Shown in pieces: positions 56,071-64,000 of a stretch of DNA of 64,000 nt (positions are counted from its first letter, which is position 1; each line of letters begins with the position of its first letter). The position numbers and the translations under genes are program-made. The stretch comes from Tomitella fengzijianii (GTDB lineage Bacteria; Actinomycetota; Actinomycetes; Mycobacteriales; Mycobacteriaceae), in contig NZ_CP041765.1 in assembly GCF_007559025.1 (NCBI RefSeq), positions 2,166,679-2,230,678 of the forward strand, read 5' to 3'. The notes beneath the pieces are model-generated. The model saw only the letters and a program-made list of their open reading frames with translations. It was not told the origin of the DNA and did no database searches.

Positions 56071-56100
56071 GGGAACTAAACCGTCGCTGTCGCGCGTTGA
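56071..56100 (+). promoter_or_regulatory. ECF-type (SigE/SigH-like) promoter of sigB
   Basis: GGGAAC (56071-56076) and CGTTGA (56095-56100) with an 18-base spacer fit the GGAAY-N17-19-CGTT pattern of SigE/SigH promoters. The start codon is 36 bases downstream. In mycobacteria sigB is known to be under SigE/SigH control. Confidence 0.65.
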
Positions 56101-56135
56101 ACGGTGTGAGACATCAACGAGGCAGGAGGCACCCC

Positions 56136-57122
56136 ATGAGTAGCCCCGACACCGGCGTTTCCAAGACCCACCGCCCCCGCGCGATGAGCCGCGCAGACCT
56201 GGATGCGCAGAGCCCGTCGGCAGACCTTGTGCGCGTCTATCTCAACGGAATCGGCAAGACCGCGCTGCTCACCGCGGCCGAAGAGGTTGAGCTGGCCAAG
56301 TGCATCGAGACGGGCCTGTACGCGCGGCACCTGCTGGAGACCCGCCCGCGGCTCGGTGCGGCCAAGAAGCGCGACCTCGCGACCATCGTGCGTGAGGGCC
56401 AGGCGGCCCGCCAGCACCTGCTGGAGGCCAACCTGCGGCTGGTCGTGTCGCTCGCCAAGCGCTACACGGGCCGGGGAATGCCGTTGCTGGACCTGATCCA
56501 GGAGGGCAACCTGGGCTTGATCCGCGCGATGGAGAAGTTCGACTACGCCAAGGGCTTCAAGTTCTCCACCTACGCCACCTGGTGGATCCGGCAGGCCATC
56601 ACCCGCGGCATGGCGGACCAGGGCCGCACCATCCGTCTACCCGTCCATCTGGTCGAGCAGGTGAACAAGCTCGCCCGCATCAAGCGTGAACTGCACCAGC
56701 AGCTGGGACGCGAGGCGACCGACGACGAGCTCGCCGCGGAGTCCGGCATCCCCAAGGAGAAGATCTCCGACCTGCTGGACCACAGCCGCGACCCGGTGAG
56801 CCTGGACATGCCGGTCGGCACCGACGAGGAGGCGCCGCTGGGCGACTTCATCGAGGACTCCGACGCCACCGACGCGGAGACCTCCGTCATCGCCAACCTC
56901 CTGCACTCGGATGTCCGCTCGGTGCTCGCCACCTTGGACGACCGTGAACAGCAGGTCATCCGCCTGCGCTTCGGCCTCGACGACGGCCAGCCGCGCACGC
57001 TGGATCAGATCGGCAAGTCCTTCGGGCTCTCACGCGAGCGCGTCCGTCAGATCGAGCGCGAGGTCATGGGCAAGCTGCGCCAGGGCGACCGCGCGGAGCG
57101 CCTGCGCGCCTACGCCGTGTGA
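56136..57122 (+). CDS. sigB: Principal-like sigma factor SigB
   Basis: A 328-residue group 2 sigma factor without the long N-terminal tail of SigA. Regions 1.2-4.2 are intact ([46 protein letters not shown]). It directs stress and stationary-phase transcription in relatives. ATG at 56136 follows AGGAGG at ideal distance. An ECF-type promoter lies 36 bases upstream. The start is firm. Confidence 0.96.
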   Translation: MSSPDTGVSKTHRPRAMSRADLDAQSPSADLVRVYLNGIGKTALLTAAEEVELAKCIETGLYARHLLETRPRLGAAKKRDLATIVREGQAARQHLLEANLRLVVSLAKRYTGRGMPLLDLIQEGNLGLIRAMEKFDYAKGFKFSTYATWWIRQAITRGMADQGRTIRLPVHLVEQVNKLARIKRELHQQLGREATDDELAAESGIPKEKISDLLDHSRDPVSLDMPVGTDEEAPLGDFIEDSDATDAETSVIANLLHSDVRSVLATLDDREQQVIRLRFGLDDGQPRTLDQIGKSFGLSRERVRQIEREVMGKLRQGDRAERLRAYAV

Positions 57123-57144
57123 CGCAACCCCACCCCGTGTGACG

Positions 57145-57174
57145 CAGCGGGGCCGTGCCGGCGCGGCCCCGCTG
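57145..57174 (+). terminator. Terminator-like hairpin after sigB
   Basis: Perfect 11-bp arms 57145-57155 and 57164-57174, loop 8, starting 22 bases after the sigB stop. No T-run follows. Confidence 0.7.
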
Positions 57175-57262
57175 GGCCCGGACCGGTCACGGTCCGGGCC
57201 TCCCTCAAGCGTCGGGGCGCATGGTTCCCGCCCCGATTCCGCGCGGTTCCCCTGGCCGCGTA

Positions 57263-57298
57263 GCCCGCCCCCTCGGCCTCCCTTCCGAGGGGGCGGGC
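57263..57298 (-). terminator. Terminator-like hairpin after acetyltransferase gene
   Basis: Perfect 14-bp arms 57263-57276 and 57285-57298, loop 8, placed 34 bases after the stop of the reverse-strand acetyltransferase gene. It may act in both directions. Confidence 0.7.
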
Positions 57299-57332
57299 GC
57301 ATGTCCGCCCCCTGCCCCGCCGCCGGCGCGGT

Positions 57333-60038
57333 TCAGCGCAGGCGACGCGGGCCCAGATCCACGGACCGCGGCTCGTGGCCGATGCGCACCTGGGTCTCCA
57401 GGACGGCGACGCCGTCCGCGGAGGCCAGGATGGGCTCGCACACCAGCTCGCGCACTTCGGGGATGTCGTCGATCAACGCCGACACCCGATGGACCATGTC
57501 CACCAAGGCCCCCTTGTCCACCGGCACCCCGAAGCCGAAGCCATGCAGCAGCGGCGCCCCCTTGGGCGCGTCGATGAGCTCGACGGCCTCGTCCTCGGTG
57601 ACCGGCAGGACGCGGTAGGCGCGGTCGCCGAGCAGCGTCGAGATGACGCCGGCGAGCCCGAACGAGATGACCGAGCCGAACGACGGGTCGTCCTGCACGG
57701 AGATCACGCAATTGATCCCCTTCGGCGCCATCTTCTGCACCTGGACCACGTCGCTGCCCGACAGCGCCGACACGTCCGCATAGGCGCTGCCGACCGCCTC
57801 GGCCGACGAGAGGTCCAGGCGCACCCCCATCAGGTCCGGCCGGCGCCGCCAGTCCGCGGCGCGCGCCTTGAGCGCCACCGGGTAGCCGATATTCGCCGCC
57901 GCCTCCCGCGCGGACGGCTCGTCCGCCACCTCCACATACGGCACCACGTCGATCCCGTAGCACGCCAGCAGCGCGGTGGACTCGCTGTCGGACAGCAGGC
58001 GCTGCCCCCGCTCGGCGAGCCAGCCGTGCACCAAGGCCCGCGCGCGCTCGGTGTCGATGCCGTCCGGCCGTGCCATCGTGGACACGGGCACGTCCAGCCA
58101 CCGCGCATACCGCCAGGCACGAGCCAGCGACGTGGCCGCCCGCTCCGGGCCCGGGTAGGACGGGACGGAGCCGCGCCCGGGGTTGCCGTCGCCGTCGTGC
58201 ACCGCGAGCATGTCCGGGATGCCCTCCTCGGCGAGGAACGTCGTCACTATCGGCTTCCCCGACTGCTGCGCGGCGTCGCGCAGCGCGGCCGCGTAGGGTT
58301 CCGGCGCCACCGCGATGGGCGGCACGAACACGGCCATGACCGAGTCGACCCACTCCGAACGGACGGCGGCGATCACCGCCTCGGCGAACTCCTCGGGCGT
58401 CGCGCGGGCGCCGAGGTCCACCGGGTCCCCGGCCTCGAGCCCCTCGCTGCGGACGGCGTCGGCGGCCAGGACGCCCAACGCCGTCGAGTTGCCGACGATC
58501 GCCACCCGCGGTCCGCTCGGCAGCGGCTGATAGGCCAGCACCTGCGCGCAGTCGAAAAGCTGCGCGATGGAATCGACGTGGATCACGCCCGACTGCTCGA
58601 ACAGCGCGCGCACCGTCGCATCGTCGATCTCCACCCCGGTGGCCGCCAGCGCCGGGGGGACCGCGTGCCGCCCGCTCTTGACCGCGACCACCGGCTTGCC
58701 GCGCGCCACCCGGCGGGCGATCCGCGAGAACTTGCGCGGGTTGCCGAAGCTCTCCAGATACAGCAGCACCACGTCGGTGTCCGGGTCGGTGTCCCAGTAC
58801 TGCAAGACGTCGTTGCCGGAGACGTCGCCGCGGTTGCCGGCCGAGACGAACGTGGACAGTCCGAGACGCCTTTTGGCCGCGCCGTCGAGGATCTGGATGC
58901 CCAGCGCGCCCGACTGGCAGAAGAAGCCGATCCGCCCGCGCCCCGGCAGAACGGGCGCCAGCGTCGAGTTGAGACCCACCGCGGTGTCCGTGTTGGCCAC
59001 GCCCAGGGCGTTGGGGCCCACCACGCGCATCCCGTGCGCGCGGGCGGCCCGCACCAGGCGGCGTTCCTGCTCCTGGCCGTCCGGCCCGGTCTCGCTGAAA
59101 CCGGCCGAGACCACCACCAGCGCCTTGACCTCCTTGGCCAGGCAGTCCTCGATCACCGCGTCCATGGCCTCAGCGGGGACGGCCACCACGGCGAGGTCGA
59201 GATCGTCCGGGACGTCGCGCACCGACGTGTAGGCGCGCACGCCCTGCACCGAGCGGTGCTCCGCATTCACGGGGAACACCGGGCCGGTGAACCCTGCGCC
59301 CAGCAGGTTGCGCAGCACCGCGTGGCCCACCTTGGACGGGTCCGTGGAGGCGCCGATCACCGCTATCGACCGCGGCGTGAGCACGTTGCGGACGCTGCGC
59401 GCCTCCGCCGCGCGCTCGCGCGCGTTGCGCACCGACAGCAGCGCCTCTGTGGGGTCGATGTCGAACTCCAGGTGCACCACGCCGCCGTCGTAGCTGCGGC
59501 TGACCTGGTATCCGGCCTCGCGGAACACCGACACCATGTGCCGGTTCTCGGCGAGCACCTCGGCGACGAACCGTTCGAGCCCGTTCTCGGCCGCGGCGCC
59601 CGCGAGATGCTCGAGCAGCACCGGTCCCAGCCCGCGGCCCTGGTGGTTGTCGGCCACCACGAAGGCGACCTCCGCGGACCTGCCGTCGTCGACGTTGTCG
59701 AGGCCCTCGTAGCTGCCGACGGCGATGATCTTGTCGCCGAGTTCCATGACCATCCCCACCCTGCGCACGTAGTCGAGGTGGGTGAAGTGCCGGACGTCGC
59801 GCGTCGACATGGTCGGGTACGGCCCGAAGTAGCGCAGGTACCGGGTGCGCTCGGACAGCGTGGAGTGGAACTCGACCAGCTTGTCACCGTCGTCGGGCGT
59901 GATGGGGCGCATGCGCACGGCGCGGCCGTCCGACGCGAGGACGTCGGCCACCCAGTGCTCGGGATAGTGGTAGACCTTTTCTCCCTCGGCGGGAAGGTCG
60001 GCGCCTGCGGGTGCGGGGTTCTCAGTCTCGTGGGTCAT
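57333..60038 (-). CDS. Pat-type protein acetyltransferase: GNAT fused to acyl-CoA-synthetase-like domains
   Basis: A 901-residue protein. An N-terminal GNAT domain (about 40-195; acetyl-CoA loop QGRGLG 133-138) is followed by NDP-forming acyl-CoA synthetase-like alpha and beta regions (about 220-690) and an ATP-grasp domain (700-890). The catalytic phospho-His of true synthetases normally lies in an SSHTG motif. Here the aligned place reads LAATG (464-468), so the synthetase part is probably inactive and regulatory, as in Pat enzymes that acetylate acyl-CoA synthetases. It overlaps acuC by 17 bases. Confidence 0.9.
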   Translation of the reverse strand: MTHETENPAPAGADLPAEGEKVYHYPEHWVADVLASDGRAVRMRPITPDDGDKLVEFHSTLSERTRYLRYFGPYPTMSTRDVRHFTHLDYVRRVGMVMELGDKIIAVGSYEGLDNVDDGRSAEVAFVVADNHQGRGLGPVLLEHLAGAAAENGLERFVAEVLAENRHMVSVFREAGYQVSRSYDGGVVHLEFDIDPTEALLSVRNARERAAEARSVRNVLTPRSIAVIGASTDPSKVGHAVLRNLLGAGFTGPVFPVNAEHRSVQGVRAYTSVRDVPDDLDLAVVAVPAEAMDAVIEDCLAKEVKALVVVSAGFSETGPDGQEQERRLVRAARAHGMRVVGPNALGVANTDTAVGLNSTLAPVLPGRGRIGFFCQSGALGIQILDGAAKRRLGLSTFVSAGNRGDVSGNDVLQYWDTDPDTDVVLLYLESFGNPRKFSRIARRVARGKPVVAVKSGRHAVPPALAATGVEIDDATVRALFEQSGVIHVDSIAQLFDCAQVLAYQPLPSGPRVAIVGNSTALGVLAADAVRSEGLEAGDPVDLGARATPEEFAEAVIAAVRSEWVDSVMAVFVPPIAVAPEPYAAALRDAAQQSGKPIVTTFLAEEGIPDMLAVHDGDGNPGRGSVPSYPGPERAATSLARAWRYARWLDVPVSTMARPDGIDTERARALVHGWLAERGQRLLSDSESTALLACYGIDVVPYVEVADEPSAREAAANIGYPVALKARAADWRRRPDLMGVRLDLSSAEAVGSAYADVSALSGSDVVQVQKMAPKGINCVISVQDDPSFGSVISFGLAGVISTLLGDRAYRVLPVTEDEAVELIDAPKGAPLLHGFGFGVPVDKGALVDMVHRVSALIDDIPEVRELVCEPILASADGVAVLETQVRIGHEPRSVDLGPRRLR

Positions 60039-61341
60039 CCGGGTCCAGTCCGAGTAGGGGGAATACGTTGTCGCGGGTGTCGGCGATGGCCGCGTCGATA
60101 CGCGCCAGGTCGCGCTCCGCCTTGTCGATCTGCGTGACCGCGCTCAGGGGCAGCGGGTCCGATCTGCCGTTCCACGGCTCGAAGTCCACGTCGCCGCCGT
60201 CGCCCATCGTCTCCGGCGCCTCCGCGCTGAGCATGAGCTCAGGCGACGCCGACGCGGCCACCGCCCGGGCGGCCTCGCGCCATCGTTCCGGCGTCGGAGT
60301 GTCCACGGGGACGTCCACGTCGAGCACGGTGGCCAGCAGGTGTGTCCACGACCGCGGCACGACCCGGGTGACGCCGTACCCGCCGCCCCCGGTGGACAGC
60401 CAGCGGCCCTCGCAGAGCTCGTCCGCCAGGTCACGGATCGCGCGGAACGCCGCGCGATGCCCGTCGACGGTGAGGTTGAGGTCGGCCAGCGGGTCCTCCC
60501 GGTGGCTGTCCACGCCGCACTGGCTGACGATGATCTGCGGACGGAACGCGCGCAGCGCGCCCGGCACCACCGCGTGGAATGCCCGCAGCCACAACGCGTC
60601 CGCGGTGCCCGGGAGCACCGCCAGATTCACCGCCGAACCCTCCGCGTCGCCGAAGCCCGTCTCCGCGGGCCAGCCGGTGTTCGGCCACAGCGTCGCCGGA
60701 TGCTGGTGGATCGACACGGTGAGCACGCGCGGATCCCCGATGAACGCGCGCTGCACGCCGTCACCGTGGTGGACGTCCACGTCGACGTACCCGACGCGGT
60801 CGAAGCCGTTGTCCAGCAGCCAGGCGATGGCTATCGCGCAGTCGTTGTAGACGCAGAACCCCGCGGCGTGGTCGGACATCGCGTGGTGCATGCCGCCGCC
60901 GATGTTGACGGCCCGGCGCGCCGAGCCGGACGCGATGGCCCGGGCCGCGGCGAGGGACCCGCCCGCGAGGATGGCGCTGGCCTCGTGCATGTGCTCGAAC
61001 ACCGGGTTGTCGTCCGTGCCCAGGCCGTGCTCGACCCGGCCGTGCGGATTGCGCACCGCCGCGATGTACGCGGGCGTGTGCACGCGCAGCAGCTCGCCGT
61101 CCGAGGGCTGGGCGGGGCTGACAGTCTCCACCCCGTCGAGCACGCCGAGATCCGTGGCCAGGCGCATGGTCAGGTCCAGGCGTGCGGGATTCATCGGGTG
61201 CGTGTCGCTGAGCCGGTAGGACAGGTACTCGTCGGACCAGATGACCGCCGGATCCCCCGGTGCACGCCGCCCGCCCGGCGGCCCGTGGCCGTGGCTTCCG
61301 CGCGTCGCGCCGGCCACGCCCGGCTCCGTATGAGGTGACAT
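60022..61341 (-). CDS. acuC: AcuC-type deacetylase (histone deacetylase fold)
   Basis: A 439-residue class I/II-type zinc deacetylase. Active-site pieces are GGGMHHAMSDHAAGFC, the metal-binding DVDVHHGDG, and GGGGYG. AcuC removes acetyl groups from proteins such as acetyl-CoA synthetase. ATG at 61341 starts the homology after 30 low-complexity residues. It overlaps the Pat-type gene, so the opposite activities are coexpressed. It is divergent from ideR. Confidence 0.92.
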   Translation of the reverse strand: MSPHTEPGVAGATRGSHGHGPPGGRRAPGDPAVIWSDEYLSYRLSDTHPMNPARLDLTMRLATDLGVLDGVETVSPAQPSDGELLRVHTPAYIAAVRNPHGRVEHGLGTDDNPVFEHMHEASAILAGGSLAAARAIASGSARRAVNIGGGMHHAMSDHAAGFCVYNDCAIAIAWLLDNGFDRVGYVDVDVHHGDGVQRAFIGDPRVLTVSIHQHPATLWPNTGWPAETGFGDAEGSAVNLAVLPGTADALWLRAFHAVVPGALRAFRPQIIVSQCGVDSHREDPLADLNLTVDGHRAAFRAIRDLADELCEGRWLSTGGGGYGVTRVVPRSWTHLLATVLDVDVPVDTPTPERWREAARAVAASASPELMLSAEAPETMGDGGDVDFEPWNGRSDPLPLSAVTQIDKAERDLARIDAAIADTRDNVFPLLGLDPDDPRD

Positions 61342-61545
61342 GCACCTGACGCTACTGCCCGCCGCCGCCCGGTGTGCGCTGCTCGCTCCATCGCCCCCGC
61401 TGCCGCGCGGATCCCCGGGCCGCAGCGCGGCCGCCGTCCGGCTCGGATCCCCCGGACCGATCGTCCACATTGGTCTCTCCGGCCGCAGTGGGCGACGATA
61501 GACTGGCGAGGACGTGAGGGACAACCTAGTGAAGGATCCGACAGA

Positions 61546-62238
61546 GTGAAAGATCTGGTGGACACCACCGAGATGTATCTCCGCACCGTCTACGAGTTGG
61601 AGGAGGAGGGGGTCGTCCCTCTCCGGGCCCGCATCGCGGAACGCCTCGAGCAGTCCGGTCCCACCGTCAGCCAGACTGTGGCGCGCATGGAGCGCGACGG
61701 GCTGATCCGCGTCGGCGCCGACCGCCGCCTCGAACTCACCGATGAGGGCCGGGAGATCGCCGTGTCCGTCATGCGCAAGCACCGGCTGGCCGAGCGGCTG
61801 CTGGTCGACGTGATCGGGCTGGACTGGGAGGAGGTGCACGCGGAGGCGTGCCGCTGGGAGCACGTGATGAGCGAGGACGTCGAGCGGCGCCTGATCTCGG
61901 TGCTCGGCCGGCCGACCACGTCGCCGTACGGCAACCCCATTCCCGGGCTGCACCAGCTGGGTATCGAGCAGGCGGGCATGGCCACCACCCCCGGGCTGAC
62001 GCGGCTGAGCGAGCTGCCGCAGGGCGAGTCCACCGCGGTGGTGATCCGCCGGCTGGCGGAGCACGTGCAGGTGGACACGGAGACGCTGGGCGCCTTGCGC
62101 GACGTCGGCGTGGTGCCCAACGCGCGCGTCACCGTCCTCGTGGACGGCGACGGCGTGTACATCACCGCCGTCGGCCACGAGTCGTTCCACCTGCCCGATG
62201 ACCTCGCGCATGCCGTCCAGGTGGAGACGATCGCATGA
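61546..62238 (+). CDS. ideR: Iron-dependent regulator IdeR/DtxR
   Basis: A 230-residue metalloregulator. The HTH spans about 25-55 ([23 protein letters not shown]). All metal ligands agree with IdeR numbering: M10, C102, E105 and H106 at site 2, and H79, E83 and H98 at site 1. A C-terminal SH3-like domain is present. It represses iron uptake when iron is plentiful. GTG at 61546 has AAGGA nine bases upstream. Overlaps galE by four bases (ATGA). I saw no clear iron box within the window. Confidence 0.96.
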   Translation: MKDLVDTTEMYLRTVYELEEEGVVPLRARIAERLEQSGPTVSQTVARMERDGLIRVGADRRLELTDEGREIAVSVMRKHRLAERLLVDVIGLDWEEVHAEACRWEHVMSEDVERRLISVLGRPTTSPYGNPIPGLHQLGIEQAGMATTPGLTRLSELPQGESTAVVIRRLAEHVQVDTETLGALRDVGVVPNARVTVLVDGDGVYITAVGHESFHLPDDLAHAVQVETIA

Positions 62239-63266
62239 CCGACGGCGGAAACCCGGCACCGATGCGCCTGCTCGTCACCGGCGGTGCCGGGTACGTGGGC
62301 AGCGCTTGCGCCACCCTGCTGCTGGAGCGCGGGCATCAGGTGACGGTCCTCGACGACCTGTCCACCGGCAACCGTGACGCCGTCCCCGACGGCGCCGACT
62401 TCGTCGAGGGGGACGCGGGCACCGATTCCGCGCGCGTGCTGGCCGCGATGGCGGCGGACGGCCGCGGACCCGCCGACGGGGTGCTGCACTTCGCGGCGAT
62501 GTCCCTCGTCGGCGAGTCCGTGCAGGATCCGGCGCAGTACTGGCGGCGCAACGTGGTCACCACCCTCGCCCTGCTGGACGCGATGCGCGCCGCCGGGGTG
62601 CCGCGCCTGGTGTTCTCGTCGACGGCCGCCACCTACGGCGAACCGCAACAGGTGCCCATCGCCGAGGACGCGCCCACGGCACCGACCAATCCCTACGGCG
62701 CCACCAAGCTGGCGATCGACCACGCGATCACCTCGTATGCCACCGCGTACGGGCTGGCCGCGGTGAGCCTGCGGTACTTCAACGTGGCCGGGGCGTACGG
62801 CTCCGCGGGCGAGAATCGCGCGGTGGAGACGCACCTGATCCCGCTCGTGCTGCAGACCGCCCTGGGCCACCGCGAGTCGATCTCGGTGTTCGGCCGCGAC
62901 TGGCCCACCGAGGACGGCACTGCGGTCCGCGACTACATCCACGTCCTCGACCTCGCCGAGGCACATGCGCTGGCCCTCGACCAGGCCTCCCCCGGCGGCC
63001 ACGCCGTCTACAACCTGGGCAGCGGCTCCGGCTTCTCCGTCCAGCAGGTGATCGACGCCTGCGGGCGCGTGACCGGCCGCGGGATCCCCGTCGTCGACGC
63101 CCCCCGGCGCGCGGGCGACCCGGCGGTGCTGATCGCGTCGAGCCGCAAGGCGATCGACGAGCTCGGCTGGCGCCCCTCGCGCACGGGCCTCGACGAAATC
63201 GTCGCCGACGCGTGGCGCTACCTGCAGGATCTGGGACCGCGCGCCCGTTCCGCTCCGGAGCGTTAA
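62235..63266 (+). CDS. galE: UDP-glucose 4-epimerase
   Basis: A 343-residue short-chain dehydrogenase-type epimerase. The NAD motif [10 protein letters not shown] starts near residue 14. Catalytic Ser/Thr are in SSTAATYG, and Y154/K158 are in YGATK. It makes UDP-galactose, which supplies the galactan of the cell wall. ATG 62235 overlaps ideR; ATG 62262 is an alternative closer to the Rossmann start. The ideR-galE pair is conserved in corynebacteria and relatives. Confidence 0.95.
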   Translation: MTDGGNPAPMRLLVTGGAGYVGSACATLLLERGHQVTVLDDLSTGNRDAVPDGADFVEGDAGTDSARVLAAMAADGRGPADGVLHFAAMSLVGESVQDPAQYWRRNVVTTLALLDAMRAAGVPRLVFSSTAATYGEPQQVPIAEDAPTAPTNPYGATKLAIDHAITSYATAYGLAAVSLRYFNVAGAYGSAGENRAVETHLIPLVLQTALGHRESISVFGRDWPTEDGTAVRDYIHVLDLAEAHALALDQASPGGHAVYNLGSGSGFSVQQVIDACGRVTGRGIPVVDAPRRAGDPAVLIASSRKAIDELGWRPSRTGLDEIVADAWRYLQDLGPRARSAPER

Positions 63267-63278
63267 CCTCCGGCGGCC

Positions 63279-64000
63279 TCACGACGCCGTGCTTGCGGCG
63301 GCCCCGTCCTCGCCGCCGCAGGCACGCGCCGGCGGCGAGGACGGCAGCCACGGCACGACCAGCCCCTCCGCCGCGCTCGACTCCACGGCGTACTCGGCGA
63401 GCTCACGGATCCGTTCCGGATGCAGGGCCAGCGACAGCGCCTCGTCGAGCAGCCCCGCGAGTCCGTGTCCGGGGCATACCTGCAGGGCGGCGTCGACCGC
63501 CACCCCGGCCTCGGTGCCGTCGCCGGCCGCGTAGGCGGTGAACGCGAGCAGGGCGGCCGACTCCGCACGCAGCACGCCCTCCAGACGCCGGGCGAGCATT
63601 CCCCACAATCTCCGGGCGGCCACCGCCTTGCCGCCCACCGCCAGCCCCATCGCGGCATCGCGGACCTCGGCGTTCCCGAGCGCCAGCGCCGCCCGCGCCG
63701 ACTCCCCCACCGACGGCTCGTCGCCGGTATCGACCTGCGCGACGGCGGCCAGCACGTCGTCGAACTCCGCCGCCACCGCCTCGGCGCCGCCGGTGCGCCG
63801 GCGTGTGAGGACCCCGCCGGCAATGCGGCCCAGCTCGTCGACGAGGGCCTCCCGCAATTCGAGCGGATCCGGTGACAGTACCGCCTCGATCTCCGCGCGC
63901 GAGCCGTGGATGGTGCGCCCGTGGAACACGTGCGTGGCGGTCAGATCGGAGGCGTGCGGGTCCGGCACAGTCCCGCAGCGCTCGCCGTCCGGAAGCTCCG
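63279..64000 (-). CDS. DUF4192 family protein (5' end beyond window)
   Basis: The last 240 codons of a DUF4192 protein. The frame stays open to the window edge and reads ELPDGERCGT before GTVPDPHASDLTA, so the real start lies outside. A GTG at 63968 is probably internal. Features are the conserved FHGR...SRAEIEAVLSPDP segment and a helical C-terminus. Function unknown. It converges on galE with 12 bases between stops. Confidence 0.8.
   Translation of the reverse strand, partial: ELPDGERCGTVPDPHASDLTATHVFHGRTIHGSRAEIEAVLSPDPLELREALVDELGRIAGGVLTRRRTGGAEAVAAEFDDVLAAVAQVDTGDEPSVGESARAALALGNAEVRDAAMGLAVGGKAVAARRLWGMLARRLEGVLRAESAALLAFTAYAAGDGTEAGVAVDAALQVCPGHGLAGLLDEALSLALHPERIRELAEYAVESSAAEGLVVPWLPSSPPARACGGEDGAAASTAS

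Noticed and set aside
61342-61545. Iron box (IdeR operator) in the acuC/ideR divergent region
   Set aside because: No 19-base palindrome of the TTAGGTTAGSCTAACCTAA type is present, even allowing several mismatches by eye.
63968-63968. GTG 63968 as the true start of DUF4192
   Set aside because: The frame continues to the window edge with family-like residues, so the start is outside.

Overview
The window is a contiguous piece of a GC-rich actinobacterial chromosome. Gene content and order place it in the Mycobacteriales (mycolic-acid group). The envelope genes fit arabinogalactan and phosphatidylinositol mannosides (patA, pgsA, aftC, cei). Long stretches keep the gene order known from Mycobacterium: patA-pgsA-HIT-thrS; zapE-ribD-like-hydrolase-aftC-msrB-hemQ-hemY-hemE; DUF3000-RNase D-dxs; the permease/ceoBC-DUF3159-OB-fold-hydrolase-DUF3710-dut-DUF3093-DUF4193-cei-suhB-ppgK-sigA block; and sigB-ideR-galE. 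Non-Mycobacterium insertions in this frame point to a neighbouring family (Gordonia, Tsukamurella, Dietzia or Tomitella type). The genus cannot be fixed by reading alone.

Layout. 1-4360: reverse-strand phosphatidylinositol/PIM operon, thrS and a DinB-type gene. 4462-5418: divergent WYL regulator. 5519-6614: four tRNA species in five genes (Val-CAC reverse; Gly, Cys, Val-GAC and a second identical Gly forward) with matching promoters and hairpin terminators. 6738-17130: an accessory block with a molybdenum hydroxylase of the form II CO-dehydrogenase-like type (MFS, MobA-like transferase, MoxR, VWA, XdhC, S-L-M subunits, CoxG) and a GNAT. 17171-26086: ZapE, riboflavin-like reductase, exported hydrolase, AftC, MsrB and the coproporphyrin-dependent heme genes. 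26276-33012: DUF3000, a lipid pair (esterase and wax ester/TAG synthase), RNase D and dxs. 33013-33422: gene-free dxs leader with a helically phased repeat array. 33423-38433: TRAM methyltransferase, APC permease and two TrkA proteins. 38382-46259: small conserved genes, dUTPase, Cei, SuhB and polyphosphate glucokinase. 46505-57122: the two principal-type sigma factors sigA and sigB, bracketing a K+/H+ antiporter pair, a helicase, a YihY protein, small Cys-rich proteins and a methyltransferase. 57333-63266: protein acetyltransferase/deacetylase pair, IdeR and GalE. A DUF4192 gene runs off the right end.

How the genes work together. Most of the window is housekeeping: envelope precursors (PgsA, PatA, AftC, Dxs, GalE), heme (HemE, HemY, HemQ), nucleotide hygiene (Dut), potassium balance (CeoBC, KhtTU-like) and global transcription control (SigA, SigB, IdeR). 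The variable parts are the molybdenum hydroxylase cluster beside the tRNA array, the lipid pair between DUF3000 and RNase D, and the Pat/AcuC pair between sigB and ideR. The most unusual non-coding signal is the 10-11 bp repeat array upstream of dxs. Other regulatory signals are a CRP-like site between DUF4193 and cei, an ECF-type promoter before sigB, and several long near-perfect palindromes at gene ends that look like terminators without U-tracts. I found no mobile element, prophage or CRISPR array.
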